From Gossypium raimondii (taxonomy: Eukaryota; Streptophyta; Magnoliopsida; Malvales; Malvaceae): a stretch of 64,000 bases of DNA. The notes beneath the pieces are model-generated. The model was not told the origin of the DNA. It made no database searches and saw only the letters and a list, made by a program, of their open reading frames with translations. Shown in pieces: positions 36,418-50,800 of the stretch (position 1 is the stretch's first letter; every line of letters starts with the position of its first letter). The stretch spans positions 62,009,980 through 62,073,979 of the forward strand of contig NC_068575.1 in assembly GCF_025698545.1 (NCBI RefSeq), written 5' to 3'. Both the position numbers and the translations under genes were made by a program.

Positions 36418-39400
36418 TCAATGTGTATTTTCAGGAGAATGATGTATCCGACTTAAAATTACGGACTCAGACCCAGACTCATTTGACTCAGGAATCAAAG
36501 CCCCTGATTCCTTAGGAAAATCATTTATGGAACCACTAATTGCATCGCCAAAAGCATGTCTTTCCTCAGCACAGTACACAGAACTATTACCTTCAGTTTT
36601 GTTTATATCATTTGAATTTTCATCATCCGCAGCCAAACCAATGGCCTCTGCTGTATTATCAAGAGACCGCAAAGAACCTTCAACTACATCCTCTGAATTC
36701 ATCTGTTCAGTCTCGGTGTCTGTCTCTTCCGCCTTATTGCCATCCAAAGCTGGTTCAGGCACCTTCGGGTTTATGTCACAAAAACCAGCATTTGGCAGTT
36801 CTGATTTCTCTGGAGAAAGGCTATCCAGATGATCAGGTATCTCCCTTCTTTGGATTGAAACTAGCTGTTCCGTATTCTCGTCAGATGTAACAGATGGAAC
36901 AGCTTCTTCCGGCTGATCTGAATCTAGCATTGCTGAATCCACCATTTCTGCATCAGAAATCAAAACTGCCTCCTCTACTTCGTCTACAACATGATCAGGA
37001 CTTTGCTCCTTTCCCTTTTCCTTGGACGCTGAAGCAAATGCCAATATTCCACCTTTGACATCTAATATAGCACCCATTTGTAGCCTCTGTTTCTTGTAGA
37101 GGTCCATGGCTTTCTGCAAGTCAGAAAGCATTCGTGAATCACCATCATTAGTTTAGAATCAGTTTCCAAAATAAGGAGCACTACCATAAAAGATCTTCTA
37201 CGTTCCCTTCCCCCAAAACAATTCAAACCTAAACTATTCCCAGAAAAGAAAGATCTTAGATACAGTCAGGCTGATATACAGATATGAGCTTCACTAAGTA
37301 CCTGAAAAACAGAAGCATTAGTTGCTGGAATCAGTGAAGGGCTCAGCACAGCAAAGGAAGCATTTTGCACAGGTCGTGCATCATTCTGAAAAATACAAGA
37401 GAATGGGTATTTTAAGTCAAAGATCAGATAAATTAGATATTGAGAGACAATTATGTAGAAAAGGGTCCTCTCTACCTTTGAATTGACAAGCATTGTTACA
37501 TCTTTAGCCAAATCTTTACTTTGCTCCACATTCAGTAAACCCATACACTGACCATATAAATCAGAACCAGCTAGTTCTGCTGAAATGTCAAGCTTAGAAA
37601 GATAAAGCAGACAATAGTGAGCATCACCATCTTGACTTGATACTTTGGAAGAATCAGGTGCCTTGTGTGGAACCATGGGTGAAAGTCTAGAAGATTCTTT
37701 AACTGGTGACATGTCATCAGATCTTGTTTCAAGACCTTTCACCTGAAGACCATTATTGCCATTTTCATATTGATACCTCCGACGTTCCTGTCCATCATAA
37801 ACATCCTCAGGAGAGGCCTGCAGAGGATTCTCCTCCCTCTGAGATGTTGAGGGCAAGTCAACGTCACCATTTTGTCCTTTCCACACATCTGAACTGGGAT
37901 CCCATCCCCGACCATTCACTGGATGCCTATTCTGGTCCCATTCGGGACCCCCGAACATGTGCGCTTCATCCCTAAAAATAATATTGTGACCATCCCAACC
38001 ATGAAAATGGGCTGGACCGGAGCCATCCATCGTATTCTGCCAGCCCATTGGCCGTAAATGATTGTTAAACCTTTCAGCATCAGGTATATGATATGGAATC
38101 CCAGAGTGATTAATTTCCATTGAGGGTCTACCACCAAACAGAGATGGAGAAGGAAACTGTGGCATCATAGCTTGAAAAGCACCATGGGGTGGCCCAGGTT
38201 GGAAAGGGATGAAACTATTTGGAACAGGTGCTGGCCAGTTTGGGGCGACCCTCCAAGCATTTGCGTGCCCTCTTCTAACATTCAGATCACCACTCCTCTT
38301 GTAGCGACCACTGTTATTGAATCTATTATCTTCTTCTAGAGAACCCATGAAAGAAGGGCTGCCAATTCCAGCCCTTAAACCAGGAGGTTGTGAAATCAAA
38401 GATGAGTTGCCCTGACCAGCTCTATTATAAAACACAGAATCTGCTTGAGAGGATCCATCCAAAAGAGGCTTCTCAGGAGGCAAGTCTCGACTAAGTCTAT
38501 TATCCTCTTCTCTGCCACCAGCAGAGGCACTGCTCCACCCCGTCTCCTCTGTGTCAAGACCCCGCCTAACACTTCTACCCGTATATCTACGCTCAAGACT
38601 TGTTGAAGGAGATTTTTCCATCATACTCATTGGGGAAGCTTTTAAACTTGAGGACCTCTCAATTGGTAACTCCCCAGAATGGTCCTCATCCGCCCTACTT
38701 GATTTCTCCATGGATCTGTACTTAGCACCCCTCTCAGAGGTTTCAGAAAAACTAGTCACCTCTCTTGACAAAGCTGCTTTGGACCGCTGCTCTGTCATTG
38801 GATCTCTATAATTCGAATCTTCTTGCTTCAAATGTCTGTAAGAGAAAATAAGTCTATTACACTCAAGAAAGCACTAGGGATAGTGGTGGGGCCATACCCC
38901 CAAGCACCAGAAATTAGTAGAATGCCACAGAGAATGAGAAAATAAAATCAGTATAAATTGTCAAACAATAATCTGAATATCTGACAGAAATTACTGACTT
39001 AATACCGTACATTGTTTGCTGCTCAGTTTACCATTTAAACCATAGAATATGGAATAAAAAATATTGAAGAGGGTGTGATAAAAGCAAAAGAGTACCTATA
39101 CTCATCAGTCCCACCATGAGAACTTGAGCTGGGAGAAGCCCTCCTCCTGTTGCTGCCCATAGCAGCATCTAAATTGGTTGGGCGTGACTGACACCTTCCC
39201 CTATCAGCATCTACCTCGAGTCTACCAGAAGCTGATTTATTTTCCATGTCAGAATACTGTAGTTTGGCACCTCTAGATTTAGTATCATTACCGTCATCCC
39301 GATCATCAGGAGATCGCTTCCTTCCCTTACTATCTTTGTTTCTAGCACTCCTCCGCTCATCATGTAACTCATCACGCTCACGATCTCTATCCTTGTCCCG

Positions 39401-42400
39401 ATAACTGTAACGGAGATCACGTTCTCGATCTCGATCCCATTGAGAATCATAATCACGATCATTGTCATGATCACGATTGCGGTCACGTTCCCGATAATGG
39501 TCACGATCAAGATCACGATAACGTTCTCGCTCTCGGTCGCGTCCAATATCCCGCTCTCGATCACGCTCCCGCTCCCTATAGCGCTCACGGTCTCTATCAC
39601 GATCACGCTCTCTATCATGGTCACGATCACGCTCAAAGTCACTATCTTGAACCTTGGACTTCTTCTGCCGAATTTTACCGTCATCTTTTCCATCCCTTAA
39701 ATGCTTCTCACTAGACTTACTATTAGCATGATCGCTTGCCACTTGGTCATCTTGGCACTTATCTTCACAGTTAATGTCTTCCCGATACTTGTCTTTGTAT
39801 CTTTCATCCTTATGCTTCTCATCTCTTGCTCTTACATCTTTGCTAGTATCATTGCTTGCAGACAACCGCCTGTCCAAAATGTCTCCATTATCTTCCAGAT
39901 GCTTATCCACATCACCAGAAGCATCTCTCTTTTTCCTAAGTCGTCTCTCAAGCTGGCTCTCTGATTCAGGACTTTGCAACCGATCTGGTACATCAAAATC
40001 TGAAATACAGAAAAAGGAAAAGGAAAAAAAATGTTACCAAGAATATCTGACAGTCTACTTACAGAAAACACCTCGAAAGCTATAATTTGATTTCAGCAAA
40101 TATTACTAAAACTCCTCTGAAAATCCGGAAATCTGGACTCGATAATGACCATACAGTTTATCATTTTCCGCAAACAGAAGACAAGATCCTCTGGAAAGTG
40201 CATGTAATAATATACCAAGCAGAGCAATGACATATAACACTGAAAATGTAAAGCAATCCAAAACAGAAAACTGAAAGATCACAAACTTAATATTTGAATT
40301 CATAAAGCAAACAAGTAAACTTATCTAGTCTACTATAAGCTAATAATAACTTTAAATCTGTGAAAAGCAGATACAAAGAGAAAGTGCCGAAAGACTGACG
40401 CATCTAGACATAGCACTGATATATTTGAGCCAAAGCAGCATGAAAATTTTATATTAGGCCTCAAACGAAGGTAAACTCACCGCACTGAAACATCATCCCC
40501 AAGCCAAAACAGAAGTGGATAGATGACAGTAGCCAGATAACTATCCACAACCATGACAGCTTATGAAAGAAGGAATTCTTCCATTACCAGTTGAGGATTT
40601 AGATGGAGTATTTATTAGAAATATTTTTAAATACAGAACTATTTATAAAACGGTCAGCACTTCTCATCATATTTTATCAACTTCCAAAACTCCCTTCAAA
40701 GTCCAAACATGCCATTTATTGAAATTTGAAATACCACGATCAAGGCAATACATTCATTACCTTCAAGTTATTCAAGGCTCCACTGGAAAATATAATCAGG
40801 ACCATGGAACTTATAAGTACAAGGGATCCTTGCGGGCTCTGACCAACCTTGGCTAAACAAGATTACCTAAGTTGGGAAATTGACTTCATATACTTAGAAA
40901 AACACATGTAAATGCACTTCTAAGTGTACAAGAAGTGTGGCAGCTTCAAGCTCAACCAAGTAAATTCTCCACTCAATATACATATAAATTGTTCTCTTAT
41001 ACAAAAAAGGGAACCATGTATGGGAAAGTACTTCTATAATAACACTTTGAAGCTAATATAAAATTAAATATTGGAGACTCCACAGAAATTTTCAAAATTC
41101 GATTCCTTTCAAACCGATACCCAGAAACAGGAAACCAGCCAAAAGAAATATTCACTGCAGAAGGCTAACCGACAATTTCAATTTGATATTGAAGATAAAG
41201 GAAATGGAAAAGATAAGCAATCTTATCCTGGTCCATACACCACTGTTCTAGGAACTCAGACACAAGGTGCATGTCTATGCAGAAAAAGTGTAATACACCA
41301 GGTTTAAGGTCAGACATTAGTTTCTTCATAACAGTAGTTAAGAAGGCTATAAAACAATGAAAAAGTCACACCTTCCCAACACCATAAGACCTGATCAGTA
41401 GAAACTATCTTCTCAACTATGTCACCTAATCTTTAAATTCCTCAACCCAGCCTCTCATCCTGAAAACAGACATCTACTTTTCTTCTTTGGCTCATGGAGC
41501 AAATAAAAGTTGCAAAATTAGATAACTCTTAACACTTAAAATTATTTGGCTTGAAGTTAAACTTCCCCAATCAACTTAACATGGTTCTGAGAGTTTGTAG
41601 ATATATATTATATATAGACTTAACCATGGATGCATTCGAAAGAATAGCTTTCCTCTGAAATCTATAGTTTAAAAGTTTGCAAAAGAGGAAATTAGAAATC
41701 TAGCACAGTCCAACAAAAAGGGCAACTCGAAGTTATATATCAATAGATAGAGTCCCTATTCAATGCAGTATGTATTAACTCCTAAAAAACAAAAATGGGA
41801 AAATAAAATGACAATCAATCTTAATATACCATACCTAACAACAAAAAAGGGCACCAAAATAATTAGAAATGTACATGCTAAATTGTCACTAAACAACCAA
41901 CAAACAGTAAGTTATCTTACCAGTTCTTTCGGTGGATTGTTTCACAGAGCGGTGTTCTTCATTCTCAATGAACCTATCACTCTTGCCTTCTTTACCTTTC
42001 CTTTCTCTCTCCCTTTCCTCTTTTCTACTTGATTCTCGATGCTTCCCTTCACTCTTACTCCTCTTTGTATCATCCCCTTCAATATCCTCTCGTCTCTTAC
42101 TCTTCGATTCACTTGAAGCCTTAGACTTCTTCTCTCCTTTACCATCATCATCTTCACCACCATTCCACCTATCGTTTACTCCATCATCTGCCTTTTCTTT
42201 GCGCCGCTTCGAGGAACTGTACTCCTCAATATAATCTCCATTCCCCGAAATCCATATTTCCTTGCTGGTATCCTTAGCGTCAAGCTTTCTCTTGTCACCG
42301 GATCCAAGCTCCTTTGAAGACCTAACACTACTCTCCTCCTTACTCTTCTTTTCCTTCTCCTTTAAGCCCGAATCTTTCTCCGAATCCGAGTAATCCCTAG

Positions 42401-42440
42401 AACTGTGCTTACTGGATTTATGCCTTGAACTTCGCGGCAT
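36418..42440 (-). CDS. Arg-Asp/Arg-Glu-repeat nuclear protein, tandem copy A, 5 exons, 1187 aa
   Basis: Exons on the minus strand are 42440..41921, 39999..39096, 38835..37476, 37385..37302 and 37113..36418. All have GT-AG borders, the sum is 3564 bp, and the frame is open throughout. Residues 1-173 are Lys/Ser/Glu-rich (MPRSSRHKSSKHSSRD). Residues about 295-390 are a long RD/RE/HD repeat as in splicing and RNA-processing proteins. Residues about 660-800 are a conserved Pro/Trp-rich block (RGHANAW, APNWPAP, GWQN, FGGPEWDQNRHPVNGRGW). Residues about 850-960 include the helix LYLSKLDISAELAGSDLY, and the C-terminus is acidic. In plant databases such proteins are, from memory, often labelled zinc finger CCCH domain-containing protein 13-like, but I see no CCCH finger. 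A nuclear RNA-related role is inferred from composition. Confidence 0.88.
40000..41920 (-). other. Large first intron of copy A (1.9 kb)
   Basis: Bounded by a GTAAGA donor (41920) and an ATTTCAG acceptor (40000). It can be aligned over much of its length with intron 1 of copy B (50492..48457), for example at 'gaccatacagtttatcattt', so the duplication included the intron. No separate gene is seen inside. Confidence 0.75.
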
Positions 42441-43000
42441 CACCGGCACCCAAATTACAACACCTCAAAAAAACCCTAACCAGAAAATGAAAACAAAAAT
42501 GAAACACCAATCTCTCAAATCAACATTGAATACAAAAACCCTAACATCGAATCTTCCAATAACGTCGATTAACGAAAAGCAGGAAGAAATGAATGTGGAA
42601 ACCCTAACTGGAAGGAATAGGAGTGGAGGCGGTGGGAAGGTTTACGGCGGACGGAAAGAAAAGATTTTTAGAGGAGAGTGGGGGCGGTTTAAGGGATGGG
42701 ATCGAAAAAATGAGAGGGAAATTACGAGGGAGGGTAGGGTGGAAGAAATTTGGGGGTTTGAGTTTGACGAAGGAAGATGGGGGTGTTTTGGGGATAGCTG
42801 CTAAAAAGAGCATGTGATGTTGAAGAAGTGAAGAAAAGAGGGTATATGCCTTTAGTTTTCAATAATGAGCTTTATTTATTTATTTATTTATTTATTTATT
42901 AGGAATCGGAGTTAACAGTAGGACTTGAAGTAGACTTGGGGATAACTTTGCCCATCTCACACGATTAACCCTCCTATTACCGTCTTGTCTGACTCATCCA
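42441..43000 (-). promoter_or_regulatory. Upstream region of copy A (5' leader and promoter)
   Basis: This region is alignable with 51016-51610 upstream of copy B, including 'agagcatgtgat', 'ttgaagaagtgaagaaaagag' (part) and 'gtttgagtttgacgaa'. 'accctaa' boxes (telo-box-like, common in leaders of translation and cell-cycle genes) occur near 42473, 42537 and 42600. No clear TATA box was seen. A (TTTA)n tract lies at about 42866-42900. Confidence 0.5.
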
Positions 43001-44540
43001 AATTTTGATTTTTTTTATATTAGTTTGGTCCCTCAACTTTTTTGAGTTTAAAATTTTATTTCGTGGGTATCAAGTAAAAGGAAATTCTGAACTTTTTTAT
43101 ACTAATTTGAGTATATTTTTTGTTATATAATTTGGTTTGAGAAAAAAAAACTCACATTACTTTCTATTTTTAAAATATATTTTAAATTTTAATCCAGAAA
43201 TTCGACTCTAATTCACCCAGAATTTTATTTTCTCCAATGGTTACACTAAAACCTCATTTAATGTTAATAAATAGATTTTCTCATGATGTAGATAAAAAGT
43301 TGTTTAAAATGCTTGTTTTCTCATATAATAAGAAGACCCGAGAGTTGTAGGATAAGATGACTGCTCTGCTTTTTCTCGCATGAAATAAAAGAACCATATC
43401 TCGGTATGAAAAATAAATCCACGTACAAATGAGCTTTTCAGCTATTATTAAATGTTTCATTTTCACTCTTCTTTTATTATATAATATGCTTTCAATTTTT
43501 ATGTAACTATAGCTTTTATATTATTTTTTTTGTTTGTGGAAGAAACAAGCATAAAAGAGATTATTAAAATAATAGTCATATAAATAAAATAATAACAAAA
43601 TTAACTTGAATTTAACAAAAGAGTTTAACAACATTAACACTTGAAACTGTATTTTAAAATTAAAAAACAAAATAAACATTCAATTGAATCGAATGAAAAA
43701 TTTCAAGTTAATTGAGTTTATGAATCTTATTTTTCATCCTAACTCAATTTTAAATTTTCTCAAATTGAGACGAGTGAGATGAAATTGAATCGAATATATT
43801 TGTTCGAGTTAAATTAAAAAATGATTTCGGATCCTTGTAGTCACTATCACCTAACCTAATCAAATTTATTATTAACTTTCATCCCTCATAATTTATTTAT
43901 TAATTTTTATGTAATTTGCTTAATTGCTTCAATTATTTTCTAATTCTTGTCACTATGTATTTTGAAATTAAAATATATACTAAATGTAAAAATGTGATTT
44001 TTTAATAAAAGTTATCTTAAAGATAAAATGTAAAATTGATACCAATGTAAAATTTTAACACGAATATTTTATAACATCAACAATAATTCAATTTTAACAA
44101 AATATTATAAATGTTCAATATGATTAAACAATTCAATAATAAAAATAATACTAATTGTAGAATTTAATTTAATAATATAAATAATATTATTTTTAAAAAA
44201 AATCGGGGGATAGGTTTGGGGTAGAAAGGGGTGGGATGGAAGTAAAAGTATTGGAGGAAAATAAAAAATTTTAGGGGTGGAGGTAGTAAAATTTTGTTAG
44301 AAAGCAAATGGGAAAGTAAAATTTTAGGGAAAGTATTAAAAAAAAATTGTGTGGGGAGGTGGGTTTGGGGTAGAAAAGGATGAAATGGGAGGGGAGTAAA
44401 AGTTTTGAGAGAAAGTAAAGAAGTTTAGAAATTTGGGGTGAAATTTGGGGTAATTTATAAACACTGATCCATATACAAGTATCATAATTCATAATTAACC
44501 CATTTCATGACAATTCAAACTCGATCCGACATGAAATATG
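43001..44540. other. Spacer between the tandem gene copies
   Basis: Not shared with the flank of either copy. 43680-43830 is a fragment of the AGGGGT...ACCCCT foldback family ('caagttaattgagtttatga', 'catcctaactcaatttt'). 44195-44470 is strikingly G-rich on the plus strand, with an imperfect direct repeat: 'ggtttggggtagaaaggggt' near 44213 and 'ggtttggggtagaaaaggat' near 44363. No gene. Confidence 0.5.
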
Positions 44541-44818
44541 TATACAATTATACGTCCAGCTAAATGCAGAGAATCAATAGGAAAACATAAAAACAAAATC
44601 ATGGCAATTTATAAAAAGCAGTTTTACCAGAAATGTTAAATGCATCAAAGTAGAATGTAGCAGATCAAGAATGAAGAAGATGCAAGGATATGCCTAATCC
44701 AGGAAACCAGATGGCATGTACCTCATTTTATTTGCTTCATAACCATACGCAACAAAAAACAGCAAAAGTAAAAAATAAAAATGCGCATTATAAAAAGAAC
44801 ATGGATATAGAAATTGTC

Positions 44819-47800
44819 TCAATGTGTATTTTCAGGAGAATGATGTATCCCAGTTAAAATTACCAACTCCGACCCAGACTCATTTGACCCGGGAATCAAA
44901 GCCCCTGATACCTTAGGAGAATCATTTAAAGAACCACTAATTGCATCATCAAAAGCATGTATTTCCTTGGCACAGTACACAGTACTATTACCTTCGGTTT
45001 TGTTTATATCATTTGAGTTTTCCTCGTCAGCAGGCAAACCAACTGCCTCTGCTGCATCATCAAGAGACCGCAATGAATCTTCAACTACATCCATTGGATT
45101 TATCTGATCAGTCTCGGTGTCGGTCTCTTCTGCCTTATCACCATTCAAAACTGGTTTAGGCACCCCTGGCTCCATGTGACCAGAATCAGTACTTGGCAGT
45201 TCTGGTTTTTCTGGAGAAAGGCTATCCAGATGATCTGGTAACTCCCTGCTTTGAATCGAAACAAGCTGTTCCATATTCTCATGAGAAGTAGCAGTCAGAA
45301 CAGCGTCTCCTTTCTGCTGATCTGAATCAGCCATTTCAGCATCAGAAATCAAAACTGGCTCCTCTGCTTCATCGACTACACGATCAGAACTTTGCTCCTC
45401 CTTGGGCACTGAAGTAGATGCCAACATCCCACCATTGGCATTTGGAATAGCACAAATTTGTAGCCTCTGTTTCTTATAGAGGTCCATGGCTTTCTGCAAG
45501 TCAGAGAACATAAATGAAACACCATCATTAGTTTAGAACCAGAAGTTGAAAGTTGAAGTAGAAATGACTATGTTTGATCTGGGGGAAAATAAGTAACAGC
45601 ATTCCCCAGGTCATATATTTTTATACATGCTTTTATAACCATTATTAAGCATTTCATAATTCTATTTCTCCCACCAAAGAAGTAACAGAAAAAAGATCTT
45701 AGATATACTCAAACGCATATACAGATACAAGCTTCACAAATACCTGAAAAACAGAAGCATTAGTTGCAGGAATAAGTGAAGGGCTCAGAACATCAATAGA
45801 AGCATTTTGTACTGGTCGTCCACCGTTCTGAAAAATACGAGAAAAAGGGTACTATAAGTCAAAGATCAGATAAATTAACTACTGAGAGAAAATTTTGAAG
45901 AAAAGGGTTCTCTACCTTCAAATTCACAAGCATTGTTACATCTTTACCCAAATCTTTACTTCGCTCCACATTCAGCAAACTTGCACACTGATCATACAAA
46001 GCAGAACCAGCTAGTTCTGCTGAAATGTCAAGCTTACAAAGATAAAGTCGACAACAGCGAGCATCATCATCTTCACTCGATATTTTGGAAGAATCAGGTG
46101 CCTTGTGTGGAATCTCAGGTGAACATCTAGAAGATTCTTTTGCTGCTGGCAAGACATCAGATCTTAATTCAAAACCCGTCACCTGAACATCATTATCGCC
46201 ATTTTCATATTGAGACCTCTGACGTTCCTGTCCATCATAGACATCAAGAGGGGCCTGCAGAGGATGGTCCTCTTTCTCAGATGTTGAGGGCAAGTCAACA
46301 TCACCATTTTGTCCCTTCCACACATCTGAACCGGTATCCCATCCCCGACCATTCACTGGATGCCTATTCTGGTCCCATTCGGGACCCCCGAACATGTGCG
46401 CTTCATCCCTAAAACTAACACTGTGACCATCCCAACCAGGAAACTGGGCTGGACCAGAGCCATCCATCGGATTCTGCCAGCCAATTGGTCTCAAATGGTT
46501 GTTAAACCTTTCGGCATCAGGTATATGATATGGAATCCCAGAGTGATTAATTTCCATTGAGGGCCTAACACCAAACAGAGATGGAGAAGGAAACTGTGGC
46601 ATCACAGCTTGAAAACCACCATGAGGTGGCCCAGGTTGGAATGGGATGAAACCATTTGGAAGAGGTGCTGGCCAGTTTGGGGCACCCCTCCAAGCATTTG
46701 CATGCCCTCTTCTAACGTTCAGATCACCACTCCTCTTGTACCGACCAGAGTTATTAAATCTATGATCTTCTTCTAGAGAACCCATGAAAGATGGGCTGCC
46801 AATTCCAGCTCTTAAACCAGGCGGCTGTGGAATCAAAGATGAGTTGCCCTGACCAGCTCTATTATAAAATACAGAATCTGCTTGACAAGATCCATCCAAA
46901 AGAGGCTTCTCAAGAGGCAAATCTCGACCAAGTCTATTATCCTCTTCTCTGCCACCAACAGAGGCACTACTCCATCCTGTCTCCTCTGTATCAAGACCCC
47001 GCTTAACACCACTTCTACTCGTATATCTACGCTCAAGACTTGTTGAAGGAGATCTTTCCATCATACTCATTGGGGAAGCTTTTGAACTCGAGGACCTCTC
47101 AATTGGTAACTCCCCAGAATGGCCCTCATCCGCCCTACTTGATTTCTCCATGGATCTATACTTAGCACCTCTCTCAGAGACTTCAGAAAAACTAGTTACC
47201 TCTCTTGATGAAGCAGCTTTGGACCTCTGCTCTGTCATTGGATCTCTATGCTTCGAATCTTCTTGTTTCAAATGTCTACAAGGGAAAATAACTCTATTAT
47301 ACTCAATAAATCACTTTTTTTGGGAGGGAGGGGGGGTGCAGCCATACCCACAACCACCAAAAGTAAGTCATATGCCACAGGCAATGAGAAAATAAATTCA
47401 GTTTAACTCATCAAACAATAATCTGAAATCTGATAGACACTAACAGCTCATTGAGATCCCTTATTTACTCAGTTTACCATTTAAAATATTGAATAAGGAA
47501 TTGACAATATTGAAGAGGGTGTGATAAAGAAACAAAGTACCTATACTCATCAGTCCCACCATGGGAAATTGAGCTGGGAGAAGCTCTCCTTCTGTTGCTG
47601 CCCATAGCAGCATCTAAATTGGCTGGTCGTGACTGAGACCTTCCCCTATCAGCATCTACCTCAACTCTCCCAGAAGTTGATGATTTATTTTCCATGTCAG
47701 AGTAGTGTAATTTGGTACCTCGAGATTTAGTATCATTACCATCATCACGATCATCAGGAGATCGTTTCCTTCCCTTACTGTCTTTGTATCTTGTACTCCT

Positions 47801-50800
47801 CCGTTCATCATGTACCTCGTCACGGTCATGATCTCTATCCTTGTCCCGATCACTGTAACGATGATCGCGATCATGATCTCGGTCTCGATCCCATTGAGAA
47901 TCATAATCACGATCATGGTCGTGATCACGGTTGCGGTCACGTTCTCGATAATGGTCACGATCAGGATCACGATAACGCTCACGCTCACGCTCTCGATCCC
48001 GCTCCCGCTCCCTCTCCCTATAACGCTCACGGTCTCTATCACGATCACGGTCTCTATCATGGTCACGATCACGCTCATAGTCACTATCTTGAACCTTGGA
48101 CTTCTTCTGCCGAACTTTCACATCATCTTTTCCATCCCTCAAATGCTTCTCACGAGACTTGCTATTAGCAAGATCACTTGCTGATCGATCATCTCTCAAT
48201 TTATCATCTTGGCACTTGTCTTCACAGTTCATGTCTTCTCGATACTTTTCTTTGTATCTCTCATCCTTATGCTTCTCATCTTTTGCTCTTCCATCCTTGC
48301 CGATATCATTGCTTACATACAACTGTTTGTCCAAAATGTCTCCATTATCTTCCAGATGCTTATCCCCATCACCAGAAGTATCTCTCCTTTTCCTAAGCCG
48401 TCTCTCAAGCTGGCTCTCTGATTCAGGACTTTGCAACTGATCTGGTACATCCATATCTGAAATGACAAAAAAAAAAAAGGAGAGATATAAAATTTTCCAA
48501 CATGACCAAGTTATTCACAATGAGTATTTCCCACAACATAAAAGGAATACCTTGTACAAGAAATTATTGGGTTAAAAAATAAATAAAACTTAAAAGACTT
48601 CTGGTTCCAGTGCACGAAATACAAATAATAACAATAATAACAACTAGATGATACCGAGAAAACACTACAAAAGTTAAAATTTTCATTTCAGCAAAAATTA
48701 CAAAAATTCATGAAATTCCCCACTTGACAATGACCATACGGTTTATCATTTTTCACAAACAGAAGACAAGAACCTATGGAAAGTGCATGTAATGATATAG
48801 CAAGAAGAGCAATGACTACATATAAATACAACAACAAAAATGTAGAGCAATCAAAAGCTTAATAGGAAATCTGAAAACAAGACAGAAAACTGAAAGATCG
48901 TTAACTTAATATTAGGATTCATAAAGCATACAAGTAAACTTATATGGTCTACTAAAAGCTAACAACAAGTTTAAATCTGTATAAAGTATGAAATAAAGCG
49001 AAGGTGCCAAAATCCTGACACATCTTGACATAGCACTGATATATTTGAGCCAAAACAGCAAAACCTTTTTATACTAGGCCTCAAGCAAAGATCAGCTCAC
49101 CGCACTGACAAAAACATCTTCAGTAAAACAGAAGTGGCTACATGACCTTAGTGAGATGAAATTCTTTCATTACCAGTTGAGGATTTTGAAGGTGTATTTA
49201 TTGGAGATATTTTTTAATACAGAACTATCAGTAAAAAGTTAAAACTTCTCATCGTATTTTATCAACTTTTAAAACTCCCTTCAAACTCTCTTCTTCCATT
49301 AATTTTGAGGCAATAACTTCATTACCTTCAAGTTATTTGAGGCTCAACTGGAGGATGCAACCAGGACCATGGAATTTATATGCACATTAGATCCTTGCAG
49401 GCTCTGACCAAATTTAGCTAAGCAAGATTTCCTAAGTGGGGAAATTGATTTCATATACTTGAAAAAACATATTTAAGTGCACTTCTAAGTGTACAAGAAG
49501 TGTGACAACTTCAAGCTTGCACCAGTAAATTCTCCTCTGAATTTACATAAAAATTATTCTCTCATCCAAAACAGGGAACCATGTCTGGAAAAGTACTTTC
49601 AAAATAACACTTTGAAGCTAATAAAAAACCTAAATACTGGAGACCCCGCTGAAATTTTCAAATTTTGATTCCTTTCAAACAAATACCCAGAAACAGGAAA
49701 CCTTGCAACATAGGGAAAATTTTCAAATTATTGCTCTAGAGACTCAACATAGGGTGCATGTCAATTCAGAAAGAGAATAACACACCAAGTTTGAAGGCTG
49801 ACATTAGTTGCCTCGTAACATCATTCAGAAGGCTATATAAAACCTTGCAAAAACCACACGTCCCAATATCATAAACACTAATTATTGGAAAAAATCTTCT
49901 TCCATTAATTTTGACTGTGTTAACTATTCTCTAAATTGCTAAACCCAACCTCTCATCCTGCAAAAAAAGAATCTACTTTTCTTCTTTGCCTCATGCAGCA
50001 AATAAAGTTCCTAAATCAGATAACTCTTAACATTTAAAATTAAGTGGTTTGAAGTTGAACTTCCTCAAAAAACAAGAATCAACTTAGCATGTTTTCTTAG
50101 AGAGAGTGTGTAACCGTAGATGCATTTGTGAGACATTAATTAAGACTAGCTTTCCTCGAAATCTGTAGATTAAAATTTAGCAATACTAGAAATTCCAAAT
50201 TTATTATTTCTAACAATGACTAGCCATTAATTACAAACGCAAAAGGATCTGAAGATCCTTTAAAAATAAGCACGGCTCAGTGCTTATTAAGTTAAACAAG
50301 TTAGAAAGGTTCTGAAATCACATAAATATTGTCCCTATTCAATTCAGAAGGTGTTAACTCCAAAAACCAAATAAAAAACTTATAAAAAAATTGGGGAAAA
50401 TAATAATATAACAATGAATTGCAATATACACTACCTACAACAAAAAACAGCACCAAAATAATCAGAAACGCACATAGAATAAGTTATCTCACCAGTTCTT
50501 TCGGAGTATTGTTTCACAGTGCGGTGTTCCTCACTCTCAATCAGCCTATCACTTTTGCCTTCTTTACTTTTCCTTTCTCTATCCCTTTCCTCCTTTCTAC
50601 TATATTCCCGATGCTTCCCCTCACTCTTACTTCTCTTTGTATCATCTGCTTCAACATCGTCTCGTCTCTTACTCTTCGATTCACTTAAAGCCTTAGACTT
50701 CTTCTCTCCTTTACCATCATCTTCACCGCCATTCCATCTATCGCTTACTCCATCATCTGCCTTATCTTTACGCCGCTTCGAGGAACTGTACTCCTCAATA

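Noticed and set aside
36418..42440. CCCH zinc fingers in the RD/RE protein
   Set aside because: No Cys-Cys-Cys-His spacing could be found in either copy, despite the database-style name such proteins often receive.
47791..48168. Plus-strand open frame encoding a His/Asp-rich peptide opposite copy B exon 2
   Set aside because: It is the antisense shadow of the RD/RE/HD codon repeat, as is 39440-39700 in copy A. No start context or conserved domain was found.
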